A program made the translations under genes and the position numbers. Shown here piece after piece: positions 1 to 10,100 of a stretch of 64,000 bases of DNA. The DNA comes from DASXKD01 sp963734725 (GTDB lineage: Bacteria > Actinomycetota > Actinomycetes > Streptosporangiales > Streptosporangiaceae): positions 186,001 to 250,000 of the forward strand of contig CAVTIX010000025.1 in the NCBI GenBank assembly GCA_963734725.1, written 5' to 3'. Under the pieces are notes generated by a model. It saw only the letters and a list, made by a program, of their open reading frames with translations, was not told where the DNA came from and did no database searches. How positions within the stretch are numbered: the stretch's first letter is position 1; each line of letters opens with the position of its first letter.

Positions 1-675
1 GACGGTGAAGACGCCGCGGGGCTGGCGGCGGGCCGCGGACAGCACCAGGGCCGAGATGGCCAGCGCCCGCTTATGCCCGCCCATGCGGTCGATGTGCGAC
101 CAGGCCGAGTCGAGGAAGCACAGATCGGCCTCGGTGAAGTAGATACCGGCGAACGTGCGCCGGATGAAGTCACGGTCATCGGCGGGCGGGCCGCAGATCC
201 TGGCGATATCGTCCGCGCCGAGCGTCACGTCCTGGTTGACCACGCTGGCCCGCGCGATGATCGCCGGGAACGCCAGGAAGTCGTTGGCGGTGACCTGGTA
301 GCCACAGGTCTTGAGCAGGTAGGACACCACGCCGCTGCCGGAGAACGCGTCGAGCGCGGTCACCCCCCCGAGTTCGGTGAACGCCCTGGCCAGGTGCGGG
401 ATCAGCCGGTATTTGGAGCCCATGTACCGCAGCCGCGGAAACAGCCCGGCCCGGCGCACTATCCCGCCCAGCCCAGGCCCCGCGGCCGGCCCCAGCGCCA
501 GGGTGTGCCCGAGAGCCGCAGTCTGCCCGGACACCGCCGCCTGCCCCGGCGCCGCTTCCTGCCCCGGCGCCGCTTCCTGCCCCGCGGCCGCTTTGTGCCC
601 GGGCGCTGCTGGCAGCGCAGGCACTCCGGGCACGGTGGTCAGTAGTTGTCTGATCACGGGCGCCACGGACGACAT
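1..675 (-). CDS. D12/Dam-family adenine-specific DNA methylase, N-terminal part
   Basis: Partial gene running off the left edge; 225 codons are visible. Family members methylate the N6 of adenine in DNA using SAM. After a low-complexity Ala/Gly/Pro leader (about residues 15-60, partly an 18-bp tandem repeat at 541-576) the protein shows RYMGSKYRLIPHL near residue 80, as at the start of Dam/D12 enzymes, then DAFSGSGVVSYLL, the SAM-binding FxGxG motif, followed by VTANDF. The catalytic DPPY motif would lie beyond the edge, so activity cannot be judged. ATG at 675 is chosen; an in-frame ATG at 696 is also possible. No restriction endonuclease is visible in the window, so its role (orphan methylase, phage-like or restriction-associated) is open. 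Confidence 0.8.
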   Translation of the reverse strand, partial: MSSVAPVIRQLLTTVPGVPALPAAPGHKAAAGQEAAPGQEAAPGQAAVSGQTAALGHTLALGPAAGPGLGGIVRRAGLFPRLRYMGSKYRLIPHLARAFTELGGVTALDAFSGSGVVSYLLKTCGYQVTANDFLAFPAIIARASVVNQDVTLGADDIARICGPPADDRDFIRRTFAGIYFTEADLCFLDSAWSHIDRMGGHKRALAISALVLSAARRQPRGVFTV

Positions 676-818
676 CCTCGCACCCGCGCGGATCATCCCG
701 TGGGCGGGCGCGCGGTCAGCCTCCGGGATAGTGGCGGCGGGACCTCCCTTAGGACGACTTGTAGATCAGTCCCGGGGATGACGATTTCGCCACCACTTAG
801 GCCTTAACGTCGGGACCC

Positions 819-2162
819 ATGATGCCGGCAGCTGCCCGGGTGCTGGAGCGCACCGGCGCCCCGCCGCCCGTCGGCGTGCCCCGGAACAGCCGTCGCCCGG
901 AGGCTGGCGGGCTGTGGTTCCCGCGCGAGGGCCGCGCCCGCGCGGCCCTCGCGGTGATCCGCCGGGAATGGGTGGCCGGGACATTTGGCATCTCCGCTGG
1001 GTTCGCCCTCGTGACCGCGCTGACCAGCTTCAACGCACCAGAACGGGTGTGGGGCACGTTCGCCGTGGTCACCTACGCGGTGTCCGCGATCACCGCCGCC
1101 ACGGTGCGCCGGCGGGGGGTCCGCCTCGCCGTCCTGATCAGTCTCGCCGGCAGCCTGGCGGCGCCGCTCGCCTGGATGGCGCACACCGGCATGGCGCAGC
1201 CAGAGGTTGCCGTCATCATTCGTTCTGCAGCAATGTACGTGCACCACGGGACGCCGTACGCGAGCCCGGCGGCGCTCGCCGTCACGCACAACTGGCGTGC
1301 CTATGACCCGTACCTGCCGGCGCTGGTCGTGTTCGGCGCGCCGCGCGTGCTGGCCGGGGGGCTGCTCACCGACCCGCGGATCTGGTTCGGCATCGCGTTC
1401 GTGGCCACGTCCGGGGCGGCGGCCCGGATCGCGGGCGTGCCGCGGCCGGTGTGGTGGACCCTGCTGGTCACGGCCTCCCCGGTGGTCGCGCTGCCGCTCG
1501 CGGTCGGCGGGGACGACCTGCCGGTGCTGGGGCTGATGTGCCTCGGCCTGGCACTGGCCAGCCGCGCGGCACGGGGCGACTGGCCCTGGGTGGCCGCGGC
1601 TGGGCTGGCCATCGGCCTGGCCGCAGCGATGAAGGCAACCGCGTGGCCCGCCGTGGCTGTGCTGGCCGTGCTGTTCGCGGCCCGGCCGGGCTGGCGGACT
1701 GTCGCGTGGTTCGGCGCGGCGGTGGCCGGCGCGGGTCTGGTCACCGACGGCATCACCGTGGCCGTGCATCCGGCCGCTGCAGTGGTCAATACCGTGCTGT
1801 ATCCGCTCGGCCTGACCAAGGCCGCGAGCCCGGCGGCGAGCATGCTGCCCGGTCACATGCTCGCCAGCGCCGGCGCCTGGGGACACTGGACCGCGCTCGC
1901 GCTGATGGCGCTGGCCGGGGCGGGGGTCGGCGTTTCGCTGATCATCCGCCCGCCGCGGGGTGCCCACGGCGCGGGCTGGCGGCTTGCTCTCGGCCTGGCG
2001 CTGCTGTTCGTCCTGGCGCCCGCCAGCCGCGTCGGCTACTTCGTGTACCCGCTGGGCCTGGCCGCCTGGCTGTTGCTGTGCCGGTGGCCGGAACTGCCCG
2101 GTGATCTCTCAGTCGATCCAGAACCGCAGCACCGGGCGCTTGCCGTCTACGGTCACGATTGA
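819..2162 (+). CDS. Polytopic membrane protein, possibly a GT87/DUF2029-type mannosyltransferase
   Basis: A 447-residue protein with roughly ten hydrophobic segments from residue 45 onward and a soluble, Arg-rich N-terminus. After the third membrane segment an extracytoplasmic-looking loop (about residues 125-175) carries VIIRSAAMYVHHGTPYAS and then YDPYLPALVVFG. This resembles the loop of GT87-like glycosyltransferases, which transfer mannose from polyprenyl-phosphate mannose outside the membrane. That family call is inference from the loop pattern and topology; it could be another GT-C-fold or unknown membrane protein. Two adjacent ATGs (819 and 822) could start it, and no strong ribosome site is seen. 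Its last 54 bases overlap the end of the convergent acetyltransferase gene. Confidence 0.7.
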   Translation: MMPAAARVLERTGAPPPVGVPRNSRRPEAGGLWFPREGRARAALAVIRREWVAGTFGISAGFALVTALTSFNAPERVWGTFAVVTYAVSAITAATVRRRGVRLAVLISLAGSLAAPLAWMAHTGMAQPEVAVIIRSAAMYVHHGTPYASPAALAVTHNWRAYDPYLPALVVFGAPRVLAGGLLTDPRIWFGIAFVATSGAAARIAGVPRPVWWTLLVTASPVVALPLAVGGDDLPVLGLMCLGLALASRAARGDWPWVAAAGLAIGLAAAMKATAWPAVAVLAVLFAARPGWRTVAWFGAAVAGAGLVTDGITVAVHPAAAVVNTVLYPLGLTKAASPAASMLPGHMLASAGAWGHWTALALMALAGAGVGVSLIIRPPRGAHGAGWRLALGLALLFVLAPASRVGYFVYPLGLAAWLLLCRWPELPGDLSVDPEPQHRALAVYGHD

Positions 2163-2666
2163 GTCCAGCACCCCGCCGGACGATTCGATGACGGCGCGCG
2201 AGCCGACGTTGTCCTGGTCACAGGTCACCAGCACCCGCTCGATCCCGGCCGCCCGCGCGATGATCACGCTCTGCCGGAGGATCTCGGTGGCGTAACCCCG
2301 TCGGCGGTGCTGCGGCAGGACGCCGTAACCGATGTGGCCGCCCCGCTCGGCAAGAAAGCCGTTGAGCCGGAACCGGACCGATGTACGTCCGACGATTTCC
2401 CCCGCCACCTCCACGACCAGGAAGGCGCCTGGCACGTGCCGCGCGGGCAGGTTGCGCCCGCGCCGGTGATCCTCCAAGTCCTTCAGGTAGGTGCGCCACG
2501 GCTTGTCCGGCTCATAACCCAGGCCGAACGTGAAACCCTCGGCGGCCATGGCGCGGTGCCCGGCGATGAACGCGGCCTCGTCCTCGTCGCGCAGCGGCCG
2601 CAGGCGCAGCGCATGCACCGGAGCGCCGCTAACGACGGCGACGTTCTGCTTGACCCTGGCGTTCAC
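2109..2666 (-). CDS. GNAT-family N-acetyltransferase
   Basis: A 185-residue GNAT enzyme, expected to transfer an acetyl group from acetyl-CoA to a small molecule or protein amine. The core is clear: RLRPLRDEDEAAF in strand 1, FLVVEVAGEIVGRTSVRF in strands 3-4, then IGYGVLPQHRRRGYATEIL, in which QHRRRGYA is the acetyl-CoA pyrophosphate-binding motif A, and NVGSRAVIESSGG near the end. The substrate cannot be told. The start is a GTG at 2666 with no good Shine-Dalgarno site, so a few residues at the N-terminus are uncertain. It is convergent with, and overlaps, the membrane protein gene to its left; its promoter region is shared with the divergent thiamine-binding-like gene. Confidence 0.85.
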   Translation of the reverse strand: MNARVKQNVAVVSGAPVHALRLRPLRDEDEAAFIAGHRAMAAEGFTFGLGYEPDKPWRTYLKDLEDHRRGRNLPARHVPGAFLVVEVAGEIVGRTSVRFRLNGFLAERGGHIGYGVLPQHRRRGYATEILRQSVIIARAAGIERVLVTCDQDNVGSRAVIESSGGVLDSIVTVDGKRPVLRFWID

Positions 2667-2758
2667 CGTGCAAGGTTAGCTTCGGGCGCACGGACTTCTC
2701 ACCTGAGTTTCCGCTGGGCGCCCGCCCGGCCAGGCCGTGCCACGAGGAAGGAACAGCC

Positions 2759-3052
2759 ATGCTTGTCGCGTTCTCTGTCACCCCGCTCGGCGTCGGGGAC
2801 GCCGTCGGCGAGTACGTCGCGGACGCGGTGCGCGTCGTGCGCGACAGCGGGCTGCCGAACCACACCGATGCGATGTTCACCACGGTCGAAGGCGACTGGG
2901 ACGAGGTGATGGCCGTGGTCAAGCGGGCCGTGGACGCGGTCGCCGCGAAGGCTCCCCGGGTCAGTGTGGTGCTCAAGGCCGACATCCGCCCCGGCGCGAC
3001 TGGTGCGCTCACCGCGAAGGTGGAGAGCCTGGAGCGCCACCTGGCCGGGTGA
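2759..3052 (+). CDS. MTH1187/YkoF-type thiamine-binding-like protein
   Basis: A 97-residue protein of the small ferredoxin-like MTH1187/YqgV family (Thiamine_BP, formerly DUF77). The pattern is typical: MLVAFSVTPLGVGDAVGEYV at the N-terminus, a central TMFTTVEGDWDEV-like strand-turn (here DAMFTTVEGDWDEVM), and a C-terminal helix ending VESLERHLAG. Family proteins form tetramers and some bind thiamine or hydroxymethylpyrimidine; the role here is unproven. ATG at 2759 follows the ribosome site AGGAAGG with good spacing. It stands alone between an acetyltransferase and the end of adnB, and its stop codon lies inside the 17-bp tandem repeat. Confidence 0.85.
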   Translation: MLVAFSVTPLGVGDAVGEYVADAVRVVRDSGLPNHTDAMFTTVEGDWDEVMAVVKRAVDAVAAKAPRVSVVLKADIRPGATGALTAKVESLERHLAG

Positions 3053-3108
3053 CCGGGTCGGCCGGGTGACCGGGTCGGCCGGGTGACCGGGTCAGCCGGG
3101 TGACCCGG
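3044..3108. repeat. 17-bp tandem repeat between convergent gene ends
   Basis: Unit GCCGGGTGACCGGGTCG occurs exactly twice (3044-3060, 3061-3077), once with one change (3078-3094) and then as a partial copy ending at 3108. It covers the stop codon of the thiamine-binding-like gene and the last codons of adnB, so the repeat number sets the final residues of AdnB (LARGAGSPG). Confidence 0.95.
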
Positions 3109-6100
3109 CCCCGCGGGCCAGCGGGACGTCCTCGACCAGCGCAGCCAGCCCGGTCTCGTCGAGCAGGTCCGCGGGCCGCAGCGTCTGGTCGTGCCGCACG
3201 TAGTAGAAGCCCGCCCTGACCCGGTCCAGCGGCACGCCGGCCAGCCGGGCCCAGGCGATCCGGTAGGCGGCAAGCTGCACCGAGGCGGCCCGCAGGTCGG
3301 CAGCTGAGGACGGCGGCGCTCCCGTCTTCCAGTTGACCACGTCGTAATCACCGCTGACCGGGTCCGCGAACACGGCGTCGATCCGGCCGCGGACCGTCCG
3401 GCCGGCGACCAGCGTTTCGAAGGGCACTTCCACGTCCACCGGCCACCGGTCCCCCCACTCCCCCGCTTCGAACCGCTCCCGGAGCAAGGCGAGGTCCGCG
3501 TCGTCGGGGTCGTCGGCCGGGTCATCGGCCGCCCCGAGCAGGTCGGCCGGGTCGATCAGCCGCTGCTGCCCGAACCGCTGCTCCAGCCACCGGTGGAACG
3601 CCGTGCCCCGCCGGGCCTGCGGAACCGGCGGGCGGGGCATTGGCCGGCGGATCTGCTGAGCTAGCCGGTCCGGGTCGGCGGCCATCGTCACCAGCGACGA
3701 CACCGACAACTGCCCGGGCAGCGGCACCACGTTCTGCGCACCAGCCCGGCGCTGTGAGAGTTCGGCGAGCAACAGGCTCGCGTCACGCGTCCACGCCCGG
3801 GCGAGCGCCCGGTCCGGCTCGCTCAGCGCACCGGCATCGTCCGCATCAGCGGCGGCCCGGCCCGGCCCGATCAGCGCACCGGCGTCGTCCGCATCAGCGG
3901 CGGCCCGGCCCGGTTCGGTCAGCCCCGCGCCGGCCCCGGCCCCGGGCCGGCAGCCCGGCTCTCGCCGTCCGCGGCGGCCCGGGTTGCCCGGCTCGCGCCG
4001 GCCTCGCCGTTGCCGGACAGCCGGGCTAGCTCGCGTTCCACCAGCGCCGCCGCCTCTCGCACGGCCGCCTGCCGCGGGCCGTCGGCACCGGCCGGCCATG
4101 ACACGACGGCAGGCTCGGCCAGCGCCGGGTTCTGCGCGTCTTCGTCCGGCGGCGGCGTCCAGTGCGCCACCGTGCCGGCCCCGCCCGCGCACGCGGCGCG
4201 AACCTCTTCTAGGAACACCGACGGGCCAAGCGGCGATGCAGCCTCGCCCCACCAGTAGCCGCAGCAGGCAACCCAGTACGCGGCCCGGGTCACCGCCACG
4301 TAGGCGAGCCGCCGTTCCTCGGCCAGTTCGCGGGCCGAGCAGGCCCTGGTGAAGGCGTCCCGCGAAGCCTCCGTCAGGTCCCGCAGCTCCGGCAGGTCTT
4401 CGGCATCTCCGCGCAGGCTGAACGGAAGCAGCCGGGGATTTTCGGTCCACCGGGTCGTGACCCTGGGCTTGGCAGGAAACACCGAAGCCCGCGGGCCAGC
4501 GGCCTGCCCCGGCACCACCACGGCGGACCATTGCAGGCCCTTGGCGGCGTGCACGGTGGTCAGCGTGACGGCGTTGGCCCCGCTCGGCTGGCCGGACTCT
4601 AGGCCGAACTCCTCCGCCTCCGCCGCGGTCAGGTAGGCGAGGAACGCGCCGAGCGTAGGCTCCTCCTCGTCGTCGGCGAACGCCGCCGCCGCGTCCGCGA
4701 AGGCGTCCAGGTCGGCGCGGGCCACGGTGGGATCGCGCCACGGCTGCGCCGCAACTTCGATGTCAAGGCCCAGCGTCCGCTCCACCTCCCCGACCAGGTC
4801 GGGCAGCGGCCGGCTGACGTGCGCGCGCAGCGCCCGCAGTTCGGCGGCGAGCGCGCTGAGCCGCCGGTACGCCTTCGCCGAGTAGGCGCCCCGGTCTCCC
4901 AGATCGTCCAGTGCCTCCACCAGGCTGCCGGGAACCGCGGTCAAATCCGTGACCGCCTGCGCCATCGCGTCATTTTCCTGAGAAACGCCGCTGCCCTCAT
5001 CCCAGGTCCCCGGAGACTCTCCGCCGGGGGCGGCCTGGCGCCGACCCGGGTCGTGGCGCGCCCGGCTGCCGTCCCGCTGCGGCGCGCCGGGACCTGCCTG
5101 GTCGCGCGGCTCGCGGGCGAGGTCCCGGGCGCGCCTGCCCAGGGCGACGAGGTCTCGGGGGCCTATCCGCCACCGCGGCCCGGTGAGCAGCCGGGCCAGT
5201 GCGGCGGACGCGCCCGGGTCGTGCAGCACCCGCAGGGTAGCCACGATATCGGCGACCTCGGGAACGGTGAGCAGCCCGCCCAGGCCGACTACCTCAACCG
5301 GGATCTCCTGCGCCTCGATCGCCGCGCGCAGCAGCGGGAACTGGGACCGCTTGCGGCAGAGCACAGCGATGTCCGACGGCTGGACCGGCGGCCGGTCCCA
5401 GGGCTCGCCGTCCGGGGCGATGCCTGCGGGCAGATTGACCAGCCCCGCGACCTGTTCGCCCACCCAGCGCGCTTCCTCGGCGGCGGTCGCCAGCAGCGCG
5501 CACACCACTGCACCGCGCCCGGCCCGGCCCGGAGGCGCCACCAGCCGGGGCACCTGGGCGACCTGCTCCCGCAGGTCCCGCTGGATCGTCGCGGCGACGT
5601 CGAGGACCCGCCCGGTATTGCGGAAGCTCGTCGCGAGCTGGGCGACCGTGGCCGGGCGGGCGCCGACCGGGAACTCGCGGGCGAACCGGGCGAGGTTGCC
5701 CGCGCTGGCCCCGCGCCAGCCGTAGATGGACTGGCACGGGTCGCCCACGGCGGTCACCGGATGACCGCCGCCAAACAGCGCCCGCAGCAGCACCAGCTGG
5801 GCGTGGCTGGTGTCCTGGAACTCATCCAGGAGCACCACCTGGTACCTGGCGCGCTCGATCGCGCCCACCTCGCGGTGCCGGGTCGCGATCCGCGCGGCGA
5901 GCGTCACCTGGTCGCCGTAGTCGATCACTTCCCGCGCCGCCTTGGCCGCGGTGTAGGCGGCCACCAGCGGCAGCAACTGTTCCCGGGTGCGCTGGCAGTC
6001 CAGGATCTTGCGGACGGCGCTGGACTGGCGGGATAGCGAGCGGGCCGACATCTCCAGCCAGTCGCCGATCTGGTACAGGTCCGCCGGGTTGCCGAGGTGC

Positions 6101-6942
6101 TCGGCGAGTTCCCCGGCGAGGTCGAGCACCGCGGCGGTCACCGTCTGGGGTGCCCAGTGGACCGCGTCCATCGGCCCGGCATAGGCGGCGACCACGCGCG
6201 CGGCCATCTGCCAGGCAACCGCGGGGGTGATCAGGCGCACCGTGGGCTCCAGTGCTTCCCGGAGCGCGTGGTCGGCGACCAGCCGGGCGGCGTAGGAGTG
6301 ATAGGTGGACACGACGGGCTCGCCGTCGAGCAGGCCGCCCTCGGCCGCAGAGCCCGCCGCTGGCCCGCCCGCCGTGACCGGTGGGCCCGCCAGCAGGCCG
6401 CCTCCAGGACTCGGTGCCGCGGCGCCGTGTGCCAGGTCAGCCGGCACCCGGGCGCCCAGGGCACCCAGGACAGCGCCACTGGCCAGGTCGGCGCCCGCGC
6501 GGCTGCTGAGCCGGCCGGCCGCGGGACCGCCGCCCAGGTCGTGCGCACGACTGCCCAGCAAGCCATCGGTGAGGCTGCCCGCCCCGTCCGCAGTGACCGG
6601 GCCGTCCACCAGCAGGCCGGCTGGCGCCGGGTGGCCGCCGCTGACATCCAGGCCGGCCCGGCGCAGCCCGGCGAGCCTGGCCCGGACCCGCTGCCCCAGT
6701 TCGGCCGCTGCCTTGCGGGTGAAGGTGAGGCCCAGGACGCGTTCCGGCCGCACCATGCCGTTGGCGACCAGCCAGACCAGCCGGGCGGCCATGGTCTCGC
6801 TCTTGCCCGACCCGGCGCCGGCGATGACCGCAAGCGGTTCCAGTGGCGCGGCGATCACCTCGGCCTGTTCCGCGGTGGGCTCGGGCAGCCCGAGCAGGCG
6901 GGCCAAGTGCCCGGGCTCGTACCGGACGGCTGGCGCGCTCAT
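3092..6942 (-). CDS. adnB: AdnB-like UvrD/RecB-family helicase-nuclease, with a frame break
   Basis: Second subunit of an AdnAB-type resection enzyme that unwinds and trims DNA ends for recombination. About 1283 residues if the frame break is repaired. Motor motifs: AGAGSGKSETM (Walker A, about residue 41), LLDEFQDTSHAQ (Walker B), AVGDPCQSIYGWRGA, LATSFRN, TTVHAAKGLQW and YVAVTRAA. A 108-residue Gly/Ala-rich insert (6322-6645) splits the motor before STYHSYAARLV. The C-terminal nuclease has GTAFHRWLEQRF, GRIDAVF and VVNWKTG, where the usual second Asp is Asn. The motor frame ends with a stop at 3919-3921, while the linker and nuclease continue in the -1 frame from about 4000-3930, a G-rich stretch; one base appears to be missing. 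ATG at 6942 has an AAGGGGG site. The adnA gene lies upstream on the same strand. Confidence 0.8.
3823..3918. repeat. 48-bp tandem duplication in the adnB linker
   Basis: Two 48-bp copies (3823-3870 and 3871-3918) differing at a few positions. In the nuclease frame they encode PGRAAADADDAGAL twice, within the linker between motor and nuclease and right next to the frame break. Confidence 0.9.
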
Positions 6943-6964
6943 TTCACGGCCCCCTTCGCGGGAC

Positions 6965-7130
6965 GTCGTGCCGGAGGCGCGCAGGACAGCAGCGGGCGTG
7001 GTCGTGCCGGAGGCGCGCAATCGGGTAGCGCGGGAGACACCGGGGGTCCGGGGGCCGGCCCCCCGGACGGGCAGAGTCTGGCCGCCGGGACACCGCTGCG
7101 GCGCTTCGTCGGTCGTGCCGGAGGCGCGCA
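6965..7130. repeat. Three copies of a 19-bp repeat in the adnA-adnB spacer
   Basis: GTCGTGCCGGAGGCGCGCA is present exactly at 6965-6983, 7001-7019 and 7112-7130, between the stop of adnA and the start of adnB. Distances between copies are 36 and 111 bases. On the adnB strand, in the frame leading into adnB, each copy would encode RASGTT, but the good ribosome site at adnB lies after them, so they are probably not translated. The function is unknown; no mobile gene is associated. Confidence 0.9.
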
Positions 7131-7195
7131 AAGCGACGCTGTGCGGCGTTCGGCCCGGCGGCTGCGGCGTGACATGGCCGTGGTTGACGGCGGTC

Positions 7196-10100
7196 TCATG
7201 GCGTTACCTGCTGGCCGTCTGGGTGTACCGGGCAGCAGGTCCGGACCGGACAGTTCCGGCATCCCGGGTTCACCCGCGCCTCGAACAGGGGCCCGGCCAT
7301 GCCCGCCGCCACCGTCTCGACCAGGTCTTGCGCCCAGCTGGGGTCCGGGTCGTCGGGCAGTGCCCGTTGCGGCTGCACCCGCGCCCGGGCGGCGAGGCTC
7401 GCGTTCCCCACCTGGATCAGCTCGGCGCCGCCGGGCTCGGTCAGGCCGTACCGCTCGAAGGCCCCAAGCAACACGGCGAGCTGGTACACGCCGAGCTGCG
7501 GGTGCCGGTCCAGGTCCGCCGCGGGCACCGGAGTGGACCCGGTCTTCAGGTCGACGACGATGGCGCGCCCGTCCGGGCCCCGCTCCAGCCGGTCCACCCG
7601 CCCGATGATCTCCACCGCGCCTACCTGCGCGCGCAGCGGTAGCTCGACGTCCATCAGGTCGCGCGAGTTGCCGGCGTGCCAGGTGAGGAACTTGTTCACC
7701 ATGACCCGGGCCCGCTGCCGCTCCTTCTCGCTGTACCAGGGGCTGCCGAAGTCCAGGTGGTGCCAGATCTCGTCGATCCGGTCGCTGATCAGGGCCTCGT
7801 CGGCCCCGGTGGCGGCGAGCGCCGCGGCCGCGTGGATGAGGATGCCGAAGTGACGGACCACGTCGGAGGACCCCGCCCCGGCGGCGGTCTCCAGCAGCCA
7901 CCGCAGCCCGCACTTGTGGAACTTCTCCACCTGGGACGGCGACAGCCGCATCAGCATGCCGTCCGGCGCGAGCGGGAGCGCGCTGGGATCGGACACCTCG
8001 GTGAGCTGGTACCACTGCCCCGGGTGGGCGCCCCGGACCCCGGCGGCGGCGAGCCGGGCAAGCTGCGCTGCGGCCGCCCGGCGCAGCGCGGGCGGGCGCC
8101 CCGGGTCGGCCGTGGCCCGGCGCAGGTCGGCGGTGAGGGCGGGCAGCGACAGCCAGCGGGGGGTGGCCCCGGCCACGTCCTCGATCTCGATGTTGTCGCC
8201 GGCCAGTTCAGCCAGGAACCGGGACGGCCGTTCCTGGCTGTCGTCGCTGCCCGACGCGGTGACCACCAGGTGGCGGCGAGCGCGGGTGACCGCGACGTAG
8301 AACAGCCGGCGCTCCTCGTTGAGCAGCTTGGCCGCCAGGGCGGCGGCGATGGCATCAGCGCCCGCGCCCGGCGCCAGCATGCCCGCGGCCGCGTCCATCA
8401 GCTCGTCCATGCCGAGCAAGGACGAGCGCATCCGCAGGTCGGGCCAGATGCCCTCCTGTACCCCGGCCACCACGACGACATCCCACTCCAGGCCCTTCGC
8501 CCGGTGCGCGGTCAGGATGCGGACGGCATCGCCTTCCGGGGCGCGGTCCGCCAGGGTGTCGCCAGGGATCTCCTGGCCGGACACGCTGTCGAGGAAGAGC
8601 GTCGGCGACCCGGGCGGCAGCCGCACGACGAACCGGGCCGCGGCGTCGAACAGGGCGCACATCGCGTCTAGGTCACGGTCGGCCGCGGCGCCGCGGGCAC
8701 CCCCGGCAGCGGAGGTCGCCTGCCACGCGTCGGCCAGGCCGGACGCATCCCACACCGCCCAGAGCACGTCGTGGGCATTGCCGTCCTGGGCGGTCTCGCG
8801 GGCCAGTGCCAGCAGGCGGGCCACCCGGTGCGCGGCGTCTGCGGCGGCGCCATGGATCAAGGTCAGCTCGCGCGGGTCGGCCAGGACGGCGGCCAGCGGC
8901 TGCGGCGGCGGGTCTTCACCGGCCCCGCGGGCAGCCGCGCGCAGCGCGCGGCGGAGCCGGCGCAGCCCCAGGGCATCCGTGCCGCCCAGCGGGCCGGCCA
9001 GCAGTTCTACCGCCGCCTCCTCGTCCAGGGCGTCCGGGTGCAGGGCGCACCGCAGCAACAACAGCAGCGGCCGCACGCCGGGCTCAGCTTCCAGCGGCAG
9101 CTCGTCACCGGCGATGACAGAGGGCACGCCGGTGGCGGCCAGTGCCCGGCGCAGCAGCGGCACCTGGCCGACGACCGACCTGACCAGGACCGCCATCGAC
9201 GACCAGGGCACGCCGTCGTGCAGGTGGGCCCGGCGGAGCGCATCAGCCACCACGGTGGCTTCCTGGCTGGCGCTGGAAGCGATGACGACCCGTAGCGTCC
9301 CAGCGGGGACCGACGGCAGCGGCCGCAGGTCACGATGGCCGCCCAGCGGGCGGGCGCTGCCCGCCGGGCCGGACGCAGGCGCCGTCGCGGGCTCTCCCGC
9401 CGTGGCTGGCCCTCCGGCAGCCGGCTCTCGCGCGGGCGGGCGTCGTGCCCCCGGCACCGCGGCGGGCGGGACCGGGAGCCTGGCCGCGATCCGGCGTGAC
9501 GCCGCGAGCAGGGCGGGCCCGCTGCGCCGGCAGGTGCCCAGCGCGATGATCCGCGCGGGCTGGTCGTCCGGCGCGCGGAACCGGTCGGGGAACCGCATGA
9601 TCGCGCTCACGTCCGCGCCGCGGAAGGCGTAGATCGCCTGATCCGGGTCGCCGACCACGATCAGTTCCCGGCCGTCGCCTGCCAGGGCGTACAGCAGCGC
9701 CTCCTGGGCCGGGTCGGTGTCCTGGTACTCGTCGACCAGGACCACGTCGTACGCTTTCCGCTCACGCTCGCGGACCGCGTCACGGGACAGCAGCGCCGCG
9801 GCGATCCTGACGATCTCCGCGTAGTCATAAGCGGGAACCGGCGCGAGGTCGAATCGTGCCGCGTACCGGTCGAGGAAGGCCCCCGCGGCCACCCAGTCGT
9901 CCCGGTCCCGCTGCCTGCCCAGCCGGGCCAGCCTGCGCCCGTCGAATCCGCGCTCGGCCCCGCGGAGCAGGAAGTCCCGCAGCTCCGTGGCGAACCCCCG
10001 GGTGCCAAGCGCGGGCCGCAGCCGCTCCGGCCAGCGAGCCCCACCGTCCTCGGCCTCGCCGCGCAGCAGACGCCGCACCTCCAGCAACTGTTCCGGGCCG

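Noticed and set aside
819..1967. Long minus-strand reading frame opposite the GT87-like gene
   Set aside because: The product is Arg/Gly/His-rich low-complexity sequence typical of the antisense of GC-rich genes; the plus frame shows membrane helices.
3919..4030. Programmed -1 frameshift in adnB
   Set aside because: No canonical slippery heptamer or downstream pseudoknot could be identified; a missing base is simpler.
6943..7131. Longer N-terminus for AdnB including the RASGTT repeats
   Set aside because: A good ribosome site lies at ATG 6942 and family similarity starts after it.
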